Shown: in pieces, positions 16,119 through 22,753 of the stretch
Numbering within the stretch: position 1 is the first letter of the stretch
How the letters are laid out: every line of letters starts with the position of its first letter
Origin: Rhodopirellula sp. P2
GTDB lineage: Bacteria; Planctomycetota; Planctomycetia; Pirellulales; Pirellulaceae
Length of the DNA stretch: 64,000 bases
Assembly (NCBI RefSeq): GCF_028768465.1
Contig: NZ_CP118225.1
Span: forward strand, 1,178,001 to 1,242,000
Reading direction: 5' to 3'
Program-made: the position numbers and the translations under genes
The notes under the pieces: generated by a model
Databases searched by the model: none
What the model saw: the letters and a program-made list of their open reading frames with translations, nothing else
Told to the model about the DNA's origin: nothing

Positions 16119-17494
16119 ACGGAAGGTTGCAGCCACGGCTCGACCTGGCAAATCGGCCAGCCTCGATGGTTCACTTCCGCGATGACCCGAGCGTGAATCG
16201 CACCCGGGACAAACAGGCAGACGTCGTGGGCCTCCAGCGAGTCCAGATCCACATCACCGAGTGACCGCCATTCTTTCTCGGTGGTCCAGCCTTGATCACG
16301 GCCCTCCGCCTGGTAGCGATACCGTTCCTCGGCAGGCAAGCCATCACGCGTTGACGCCGGGCCGTAGACGACCGGTCGCACTCCCATGGCGGTCGCGGCC
16401 GATCGCCGAATCGCGATTCCAAACGGTTCGTAGTCCCACCGCGAGACATGGGGCCGAAATGTTCGCCGCCGCAACAGATCCGGTAACGGCACGGCGGAGA
16501 GACAAACCACGCGGTGGTCGTTCTTGGAGGTCGTCGCTCCCGCCACCAAGCGCCGCATCCGCACGATGCGTCGCAGCGAATGCAACGTTGCTCGCGAAGC
16601 CGCTTCGTCGGACCCCAGCAACATCTCGTCGCAGTACTGAGGCCACGACTGGCCCGGCCAAGGCCCGTCGCACCGCCGAGTGCAGTGAACCAACCATTCG
16701 TCTTGTTCGAACACGGATGGCATCGGAGACACAGTGGGGGCACTTGGCTGTCGACGCAGCACCGGCTCATTCGAAGCAGGGGAGGACGATCGAGGCAAGA
16801 ACCTTCCCAATGCCCCGGCTTCCAGCAAGCGTTCGGCTGCCTTGGGATCGTCCATGGCGACTCGAACACCAAACGGATCGACCTCCAAGCGACGCAGGAC
16901 CGCCTGCTCGATCTTCCCACTGCGACGAAGGTGCAGCACATCGACGCGGTCCGCCACCGCGATGATCCACTCATCCCGATGTTGGGCGATCTTGTGGAAG
17001 GCGATGTTGGGTGGCAGCGAGCCGAGTTGTTCGGGCGAGGCCAGTTGGGTGACGTCCCAGCGAACCAGCGGCAGGTCGAACGTCTTGGCCGCTTGAGTGA
17101 CCCAGGGTTCCGCCGCCGACTTCTGGATCGTCACCACGTGTTCGCGGTGCTCGCGAGCGTCCATCATGGAAGCTGCCAGTTGCCGGGCCATTTCGCGGTG
17201 TCGGACGGGGCTGTGCCCCAACCGGCTGCAGATGGGGGCCAAGACCGGGTGAGGTCCCCGGTGGAGGTTTCGGCAGCAGGCGTCGAAGGTGGGCGGAGTC
17301 CATTGCTGGGCCAGGTCGGGCAGCAGATGCAGCAGCCGTTGCCACCGCCGCTGGGCCCGTTTTTCCGCACCGGGGCCGTTGTCAGGGGCGGGGGAGCGGT
17401 CTGGGTTGGGGTGCGAATCAGAACGCATGGCCGAGCCGTGGAAAGCGGGAGCGAACCGTTGGGAGGGCAAGTTCGGGGGCGAACGTTTGTCCAC
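16115..17494 (-). CDS. Uncharacterised cytoplasmic protein
   Basis: This 459-residue protein begins with a GTG at 17494; an ATG at 17428 (MRSDSHPNPDRS) is an alternative start. The first 50 residues are basic and proline-rich. The middle has a helical region (TFDACCRNLHRGPHPVLAPI, and REMARQLAASMM), the alternating segment LPLVRWDVTQLASP, and a conserved-looking C-terminal block with AEERYRYQAEG..WTTEKEWRSLGDVDL. No membrane segment, signal peptide or known catalytic motif is visible. The gene is convergent with the cysteine-rich lipoprotein (4-bp overlap) and lies 140 bp from tRNA-Asn. Function unknown. Confidence 0.78.
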   Translation of the reverse strand: MDKRSPPNLPSQRFAPAFHGSAMRSDSHPNPDRSPAPDNGPGAEKRAQRRWQRLLHLLPDLAQQWTPPTFDACCRNLHRGPHPVLAPICSRLGHSPVRHREMARQLAASMMDAREHREHVVTIQKSAAEPWVTQAAKTFDLPLVRWDVTQLASPEQLGSLPPNIAFHKIAQHRDEWIIAVADRVDVLHLRRSGKIEQAVLRRLEVDPFGVRVAMDDPKAAERLLEAGALGRFLPRSSSPASNEPVLRRQPSAPTVSPMPSVFEQDEWLVHCTRRCDGPWPGQSWPQYCDEMLLGSDEAASRATLHSLRRIVRMRRLVAGATTSKNDHRVVCLSAVPLPDLLRRRTFRPHVSRWDYEPFGIAIRRSAATAMGVRPVVYGPASTRDGLPAEERYRYQAEGRDQGWTTEKEWRSLGDVDLDSLEAHDVCLFVPGAIHARVIAEVNHRGWPICQVEPWLQPSV

Positions 17495-17634
17495 GTTAGC
17501 AGTTTTGGGAGGCCGGATAGGCGGGCGGCGTCAAAACGAATCCGCCCGGAATAAAAATCCAGAGAAAACCCGCCTTGAATCGCCGCCGGGCACCAGCTAA
17601 CATTCGCCCCACACGAGTCGGAAACGACTCGGAA

Positions 17635-17707
17635 TCCCCTGTAGCTCAGTTGGTAGAGCAGGCGGCTGTTAACCGCCTTGTCGCAGGTTCGAGTCCTGCC
17701 GGGGGAG
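17635..17707 (+). tRNA. tRNA-Asn (anticodon GTT)
   Basis: A 73-nt cloverleaf is complete: acceptor stem TCCCCTG paired with CGGGGGA, D-arm GCTC...GAGC, anticodon stem GGCGG/CCGCC with loop CTGTTAA giving anticodon GTT, variable loop TTGTC, T-arm GCAGG-TTCGAGT-CCTGC. The discriminator is G. CCA is not encoded. A terminator follows at 17721-17767. Confidence 0.97.
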
Positions 17708-17720
17708 CTGAGACAACATT

Positions 17721-17767
17721 ACCTGGGCATTTTGCGTCGTACTGACCAAAATCTCCCAGGTTTTTTT
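17721..17767 (+). terminator. Rho-independent terminator after tRNA-Asn
   Basis: ACCTGGG-C-ATTTTG and CAAAAT-CT-CCCAGG form a long, slightly bulged stem, followed directly by seven T residues at 17761-17767. It begins 13 bp after the tRNA end. Confidence 0.85.
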
Positions 17768-17917
17768 GTGCGCCGCTGGCTGTGAATGCGTCGGTACGAG
17801 CAGGAATGGGACCGCCAACGGGACCGCGGTCCCGTTCGCAGTTGAGCCCGCGCTCGGCTAGTGACTCGAGAAAGCCCGATGTTGCCATTCCGTTTGCAGG
17901 CGATGGTGCTGCCCAAA

Positions 17918-18015
17918 GTAGGCCGGACCAAGCGGAGCGCTGTTCCGGCAATCCAGAGCGGTTCGTTGTGGTGTGTTGCCGGAACGGCGTCGCGTTGCTC
18001 CTTGGTCCGGCCTAC
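17918..18015. repeat. 98-bp palindromic element, copy 1
   Basis: The element has perfect 15-bp terminal arms, GTAGGCCGGACCAAG and CTTGGTCCGGCCTAC, and an inner stem of GTTCCGGCAA opposite TTGCCGGAAC, with a 26-bp loop region. A second, equally long copy lies at 20394-20491. The element occupies the centre of the 371-bp gap between tRNA-Asn and the ThuA-like gene; the rest of that gap holds the tRNA terminator and no credible gene. Confidence 0.92.
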
Positions 18016-18078
18016 TTCAATCGAGGACTTGGTGACTGCTTTCGCATGCAGTTCTGTTGAACCGTCACATCATCGAGG

Positions 18079-19014
18079 CTAAACCGACCTCGGGTCGAAG
18101 TCGGCTAGGTTTGGCGACTTGGTTTTCACGCCTTCCGCCGGAACCTCGACCTTGGCACTCCAGACGATTCCGTTGAGGATCAGTCGTCGCAGGTCTTCGT
18201 CTCGCCAGTTTTTGTAGTAGTGCGGCATCACGATGCCGAATCCCCGGCCGGTGTCCTCTCTTTCGATGCACCACGCGACCGTTTCTCGTTTGGGCGCTTC
18301 CGGTGGCAACATCGAGGTCGCCAGCACGGTTGCCTGCGGGGCAAGTTGGTTTCCCTCGGCACCGAAGTAGTTGTTGAAGTAGGGCTCTTCGCGAAGGGTG
18401 AATTCTTTCCAGCCTCGTGTGACCGGATGATCGGTCTCCGCGGGAGTGATGGTTGCTTGGGGGAAGACTCGGGCAAAGGATTCGTGGTGAGGGCAGGAAC
18501 GGTTGGCGAAGTAACCGCCCATCCATTGCAACAGCGGGTGGTCGCCATCCGGCGTGACATCCTCGCCTAGCAAGCCCGTCGCATAATGAATGCATGCGAT
18601 GCCCACGCCACGCTGCATCATTTCGTCCAGGTCCGCGAGGTTCTGCTGTGGGTTGGGGAGGCGGTTGGGCGGGAACAGATCCCCGATGAAGACAACCGTT
18701 GATGCGGCATCGCGAAGCGACTGATCGGGCCAGCCCTCGACCACGTCCGCCTGAATCCCAGACAGATTTTCCATCTGTTCGAGGGCGTGTTTCATCAGCC
18801 GACCCCCGGCAGCGACCTCGTGCGTGCCCGGCGGATGGCCGCTGGGGCCAACGATGATCAGCACTCGCGGGGAACCATCCGCCGTGTCCGCGGACCATCC
18901 ATGGACTGGTGATACCGCAGCACTGGCGGCCACGAGTCCGGATGTTGTCTTGATGAACCCTCTGCGGGACGCATGTGCCCGTTCGTTTGCGGGTCGGTTG
19001 GGGTGGTTCGTCAT
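18079..19014 (-). CDS. Secreted ThuA-like protein with Tat signal
   Basis: From the ATG at 19014 the protein has 311 residues. The N-terminus carries a twin-arginine signal, ASRRGFIKTTSGLVAASA, so it is exported folded. The rest matches the ThuA (trehalose utilisation) fold: RVLIIVGPSGHPPGTHEVAA, GWPDQSLRDAASTVVFIGD, GVGIACIHYATGL and a closing VMPHYYKNWRDEDLRRLILN. ThuA-like proteins have a glutamine-amidotransferase-like fold and are common secreted proteins in planctomycetes; substrates are rarely known. A longer frame upstream to 19476 is not used because it is arginine-rich and lacks a start signal. The gene lies 77 bp downstream of pyrD on the same strand. Confidence 0.88.
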   Translation of the reverse strand: MTNHPNRPANERAHASRRGFIKTTSGLVAASAAVSPVHGWSADTADGSPRVLIIVGPSGHPPGTHEVAAGGRLMKHALEQMENLSGIQADVVEGWPDQSLRDAASTVVFIGDLFPPNRLPNPQQNLADLDEMMQRGVGIACIHYATGLLGEDVTPDGDHPLLQWMGGYFANRSCPHHESFARVFPQATITPAETDHPVTRGWKEFTLREEPYFNNYFGAEGNQLAPQATVLATSMLPPEAPKRETVAWCIEREDTGRGFGIVMPHYYKNWRDEDLRRLILNGIVWSAKVEVPAEGVKTKSPNLADFDPRSV

Positions 19015-19091
19015 TTCGAAGGTTGCTCCAAGTGATGCGATTTGATTCGACGCTGCAGATCTAGATGATAAGTGATCGAGCAGGGTGCTGT

Positions 19092-20192
19092 TCACCTGTG
19101 CGCGCTCCCGACAGCCTCGCTCACATGCTGGAAACCATCGCGTTTGAGTGACTCCGCCAAACCCGTGCAGATGCGTTTCACGACGCTGGGGCCTTCGTAG
19201 ATCATGGAGGTGTAAACCTGAACCAGCGAAGCACCGAGACGAATTTTGTCGTACGCGTCTTGCGCGGTGAAGACACCTCCGGCTCCGATGACAACGTATC
19301 GATCGCGATCCATTCGGCGGTACAACTCTGAGATGCAATCGTTGATCAATGCGGCCACGGGACGGCCTGCCACGGCACCAGGCTTGTCGATCAGGTGCTC
19401 CGGTGCAATCGAAAGCGACGGCTTGCTGGAGGGCAGGTTGAAACAGAAACCACGTACGAAGTCGAAGCGTTCGCACTGAGTGAGCAAATTCTCCAGATGA
19501 CTGGGGTCAGCGTTGGGGGCTATCTTGAGAAAGACTGGGGATTGGATTTGCAGCGGAACCAAACGTTCGAGCAAACGTCCGACATTGGCAGGTTCGGAGA
19601 AGAAGCTCTTGCCGCCTTGAGCGTTCGGGCAACTGAGATTGAACATCAGGTAATCCGCATGAGGATGAAGTTGGCGTGCGCTGAATTCGTAGTCGCTGAG
19701 GATCTGTTCATCGCTGCAGGCTGGTGCGTTTGCACCGTCATTGGTCTTGACGAGATTGACACCAAGCGGAAGACGACCACGGTGCGATCCCAGGCGGGAG
19801 GCAACGATTTCGGCGCCATCGTTGGGCAGGCCATAGTTCACGATCACGGCGCGGTCCTGTGGTAGCCGAAACAGTCGTGGCTTGGGGTTCCCTTTCGACT
19901 CTCTCGCCGAGATGGAACCGATCTCGACAAACCCGAATCCCAGGGCGTCCAACATTCGCAGCGCACGTCCATTCTTGTCCCACCCGGCCGCCAGCCCGAT
20001 GGGATTGTCGAATTGGAGCCCGGCAATTTCGGTCTTTAGCATGGGATCGTGAGACTCCAGGCATCGTCGTGCGACGTTGGTAACCCCGGGCAAGACGCTC
20101 ATCCATCGGCACCCTTCCACTGTCAAGTGATGGGCTGTTTCGGCGTCGAGTGAAAAGAGCAACGGGCGGATGAGCGTTTGGTAGAGATTCAT
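19092..20192 (-). CDS. pyrD: Dihydroorotate dehydrogenase, class-2-like with class-1-like catalytic Cys
   Basis: The 366-residue protein begins at the ATG at 20192 (MNLYQTLIRPLLFSLDAETAH), which matches the membrane-associated N-terminal extension of class 2 enzymes. It contains NPIGLAAGWDKNGRAL, GFGFVEIGSISARESKGNPKPRLFR and the phosphate-loop IGAGGVFTAQDAYDKIRLGASLVQVYTSMIYEGP. It oxidises dihydroorotate to orotate in pyrimidine synthesis, normally passing electrons to quinone. The active-site motif is FNLSCPN with Cys about residue 188; class 2 enzymes usually have Ser (NxSSPN) there and class 1 enzymes have Cys (NLSCPN). The usual TNTT motif is replaced by FNLPSSKP. It is therefore an atypical class 2 member, and the electron acceptor is uncertain. 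Confidence 0.87.
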   Translation of the reverse strand: MNLYQTLIRPLLFSLDAETAHHLTVEGCRWMSVLPGVTNVARRCLESHDPMLKTEIAGLQFDNPIGLAAGWDKNGRALRMLDALGFGFVEIGSISARESKGNPKPRLFRLPQDRAVIVNYGLPNDGAEIVASRLGSHRGRLPLGVNLVKTNDGANAPACSDEQILSDYEFSARQLHPHADYLMFNLSCPNAQGGKSFFSEPANVGRLLERLVPLQIQSPVFLKIAPNADPSHLENLLTQCERFDFVRGFCFNLPSSKPSLSIAPEHLIDKPGAVAGRPVAALINDCISELYRRMDRDRYVVIGAGGVFTAQDAYDKIRLGASLVQVYTSMIYEGPSVVKRICTGLAESLKRDGFQHVSEAVGSAHR

Positions 20193-20682
20193 CGCTGTCG
20201 TCTTGGAACGAGGAGTTCTGGCTGTCGTCGCGAGCAGGTTGCTCGCACATGGTGCATCAAGGTACACGCGTGACCCACTGCGCCGCGAAGCCATTGATTG
20301 AAGGACTTGGCGAAGGCGACCAACACGTCGATTGGAACCCATTGACCAGGTTGTTTGGAATCACGAAGGGGTGGTGCGATGGTGATGCCCAAAGTAGGCC
20401 GGACCAAGCGAAGCGCCGTTCCGGCATTTCCGAGTGGATCGTTGTGGCGTGTTGCCGGAACGGCGTCGCGTTGCTCCTTGGTCCGGCCTACTTCCATCGC
20501 GGAGCGATGCCTGCCATTTACCCTCGGAATCGAAGTTCACGCATGCGTCTGAGGGTCTCGGTTCTCTGCCGGATGATTCTCTGAACCCTGTTGGTCTGGC
20601 GAGTGCGGTGATCGCGGGTGGTTTCCAGGGGGCTGATCGTGAATGATGGGGGCCAGTTTACAATCCGCAGGAAAGGGATCTC
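20193..20682. other. Spacer between pyrD and the next gene
   Basis: A 490-bp divergent spacer. The section 20394-20491 is the second copy of the 98-bp palindromic element; the remainder has no recognised coding or RNA feature, though it should contain the promoters for pyrD and for the gene at 20683. Confidence 0.6.
20394..20491. repeat. 98-bp palindromic element, copy 2
   Basis: This copy has the same length and the same perfect 15-bp terminal arms as 17918-18015, and an inner GCCGTTCCGGCA / TGCCGGAACGGC stem that is perfect over 12 bp. Substitutions relative to copy 1 are scattered, many in the loop. Bases just outside both copies are also similar (CCCAAA on the left). Confidence 0.92.
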
Positions 20683-21318
20683 ATGAGAATCGAGTTGCGT
20701 TCAATCTTCTACCCGAAGCCAGTCGATCCGGACGGTTACATTCGTCCGCACGAACTCTCGGTGATCTGTCAGTCAAGCGAGAGCGAGAATGGCGAGGTGG
20801 TCGCAGCTCGGTTGGCGGTCGATTACCTCGATATCTCGCGAGCCGAGGACGAGGGGATGAATGTCTGGGAAGTCTGTGATGCGGATTCGCAGGGGTGGCA
20901 CAGTGTCTGCTCGGCAATACTTGAGCCAACCGCTCCATTCGCCGAGTATCGGAAGGAACTGGGGATCGAGCATCCGGTGTTTGGGATGGCTTTCATTCAT
21001 CGTGTCGCCATCCACTCGTCGATGCGTGATTGGCAACAAATGATCTTCGACTCTGTGTCCAAGCTGTTCTCGGGAGAAACAGCGACGGTGATGTGGAGAG
21101 GGACAACCGACATGACGGATCGGGAACTCGCGAGTCTCGGGTTTCGGATCGTTGCCGGGGAAGACCTGTTGTTTCGTCCCAATGTGCTGAGAAGCGAGTA
21201 TGAAACGGTGAACGATGACCGAGATCCAAACTTTGAATTGAAGGTCCCCCAAGAAGCCGCGGAGTATGTTCAACAGGAATGGGAAAGCGCGGAGCAAACA
21301 GACTTCGGTATCGATTGA
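20683..21318 (+). CDS. Uncharacterised 211-residue protein
   Basis: The start ATG follows GGAAAGGGATCTC, a good ribosome-binding site. The protein is acidic and soluble: 211 residues, no signal peptide or membrane segment. The middle (FGMAFIHRVAIHSSMRDW, then a helix, then ASLGFRIVAGEDLLFRPN) has the strand-helix-strand order of a GNAT-like fold, but the acetyl-CoA loop Q/RxxGxG/A is not visible. The last 40 residues are charged. It stands alone between repeats. Function unknown; a divergent GNAT relation is only a guess. Confidence 0.72.
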   Translation: MRIELRSIFYPKPVDPDGYIRPHELSVICQSSESENGEVVAARLAVDYLDISRAEDEGMNVWEVCDADSQGWHSVCSAILEPTAPFAEYRKELGIEHPVFGMAFIHRVAIHSSMRDWQQMIFDSVSKLFSGETATVMWRGTTDMTDRELASLGFRIVAGEDLLFRPNVLRSEYETVNDDRDPNFELKVPQEAAEYVQQEWESAEQTDFGID

Positions 21319-21346
21319 GCCGAGTGTTGGCAGGCACCCGTAGCAT

Positions 21347-21390
21347 GTGTTGCCGGAGCGGCGTCGTGTGGCCGCTTGGTTCGGGCTGCA
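21347..21390. repeat. Degenerate partial copy of the 98-bp element
   Basis: TGTTGCCGGAGCGGCGTCGTG...GCTTGGTTCGGGCTGC matches the right half of the 98-bp element (TGTTGCCGGAACGGCGTCGCG...CCTTGGTCCGGCCTAC) with several substitutions. The left half is missing. It lies just downstream of the 20683 gene. Confidence 0.6.
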
Positions 21391-21574
21391 TTGCTGGCAT
21401 GAGTCGAAGATGAACGTTCGGAATGGTTTGGCGGTTGGATGTTCATCCGACGGTTAGCAGCGTGTTGATTTAAAACGTTTCGCAGATCTAGCGATCAGCC
21501 GACGGGAGCTAGCCCACGGTTACCGGAGACGAACCGGACGCTATCGCGTTTCGGCTGACCAAATCAACCGTCCG

Positions 21575-21880
21575 TCAGGCCGGGTCGGGGATGATTTTTC
21601 CGGTGCGGTCGTCGACTCGGTGCAGTTGGGTGATGTCTCCCATCGCTCCGTCGCTGGTTTTTAAAGAGACCAACCAGTAGGGATCGTCGGGCACATTCGC
21701 GGCCACCATCGCTTGCAGAATTTCCAGGTCGTGCACGCCATTCTCGCTGTAGAGCTTCGCGTAGAACTCCTTTTCCCGGCGGATTCTTTCGGTGTCAAAC
21801 AGCACCGCCGAACACTTCGTGCCTGGCGGAATGTTCCCGAGGTGCTCGATCACAGTCATGATCGCCGCCTTTTGATCCAT
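21575..21880 (-). CDS. Uncharacterised small protein
   Basis: Starting from the ATG at 21880 the protein has 101 residues (MDQKAAIMTVIEHLGNIPPG...). An open frame extends 62 codons further upstream but the added part looks non-coding. The sequence has an N-terminal helix, then CSAVLFDTERIRREKEFYAK, an acidic helix and a C-terminal beta pair ending in GKIIPDPA. It has no export signal. No family recognised; it is probably a soluble cytoplasmic protein. Confidence 0.6.
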   Translation of the reverse strand: MDQKAAIMTVIEHLGNIPPGTKCSAVLFDTERIRREKEFYAKLYSENGVHDLEILQAMVAANVPDDPYWLVSLKTSDGAMGDITQLHRVDDRTGKIIPDPA

Positions 21881-22087
21881 CTCTCGTTTCGTCAACTGTT
21901 GCTCCTCAGTGAGTTTTGAAGTTGCGCTTTTGCAGTTGGTTCCGATGCCACTTGTTCTACCGGGCTGCTGATTGATAGGCGTCCGCCTCGGCTCTAGAAG
22001 CAAGGAACCGGGGATGATGCTGGGCTGCGAAATGTTTGGGCTTGTGGCGGCCATGCGTTTGCGCAAGTTTTCATCCCGGTAAGGATG

Positions 22088-22149
22088 TCAGATGGTAGCT
22101 CGTTTTCCGGGGGTACGCTGCTACGCAGCAACCCCCGGCTACCATCTGA
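22088..22149. repeat. 62-bp hairpin repeat
   Basis: The outer arms TCAGATGGTAGC (22088-22099) and GCTACCATCTGA (22138-22149) are perfectly complementary over 12 bp, and inner arms CCGGGGGT and ACCCCCGG add 8 bp more, with a loop containing GCTGCTACGCAGCA, itself palindromic. A strong imperfect cruciform or RNA hairpin is expected. Confidence 0.85.
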
Positions 22150-22272
22150 AATCCCTGCCAGGATGGAAAAAGACAGAAGCCGGAAGGAAAATTGCATTCG
22201 CTATCTGAACGCCAATAGCAAACATTTCGCAGCCCAGGCTAACGCCCAGGCGGCTCAGAACCGGGGCTAACG

Positions 22273-22601
22273 CTGGGCTGTCAAAAGGTTGGTATTGACA
22301 CGGAAAATGCGACGTTGATTTTTATTCTGTCCTACGCCCCAACGGGGCAGCTCTAAGATAGCCCCAGGCATCGCCTGGGGTTTCGTTACGGAGATTCCGA
22401 CACCAGCCCCAACGGGGCGGCCCTAAGAAAGACTCCCCAAAACCCGCTAGGACCGCCCCCGTTGGGGCTTTGTAATCTTGGTCCCGCCACAACCCAGGGC
22501 GTTGCCCTGGGCTGGCATAGGGCTGCCCCGTTGGGGCGAAGTCGAGGAACGAAACCTGCGCAGTCCAAAGCGGTGTCAATACCAACCTTTTGACAGCCCA
22601 G
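22273..22601. repeat. 329-bp element with 29-bp perfect terminal inverted repeats
   Basis: Bases 22273-22301 and 22573-22601 are perfect reverse complements (29 bp). Nested inside, 22335-22351 and 22522-22538 are perfect over 17 bp, and are 34-35 bp from the outer arms on each side. Smaller GCCCC-AA-CGGGGC and CCCAGG-CGTTGC-CCTGGG-type hairpins lie between. The sequence GCTAACG (7 bp) directly borders the element on both sides (22266-22272 and 22602-22608), like a target duplication, although the same phrase is part of a local repeat. There is no coding frame. This looks like a miniature inverted-repeat element or a very large palindromic repeat. Confidence 0.85.
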
Positions 22602-22753
22602 GCTAACGCCCAAACGGCTCATATGAGAATTGAAAGGCGACTCAATCAACAGGTCGTTATGTGTTGGGTGACCTGAAATGGATTCTTGGGCGTTGTTCAA
22701 GGAGAGATTGAAGAACGCCGTTGGCCAGTGAGAAGAGTCACATATCTTCCAAG

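Larger units (their letters stand above)
21881..22753. other. Long repeat-bearing spacer
   Basis: This 873-bp spacer contains two structured elements described separately (22088-22149 and 22273-22601) and copies of the phrase CAGCCCAGGCTAACGCCCA at about 22230 and 22594. No coding frame in it has credible composition. Confidence 0.65.
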
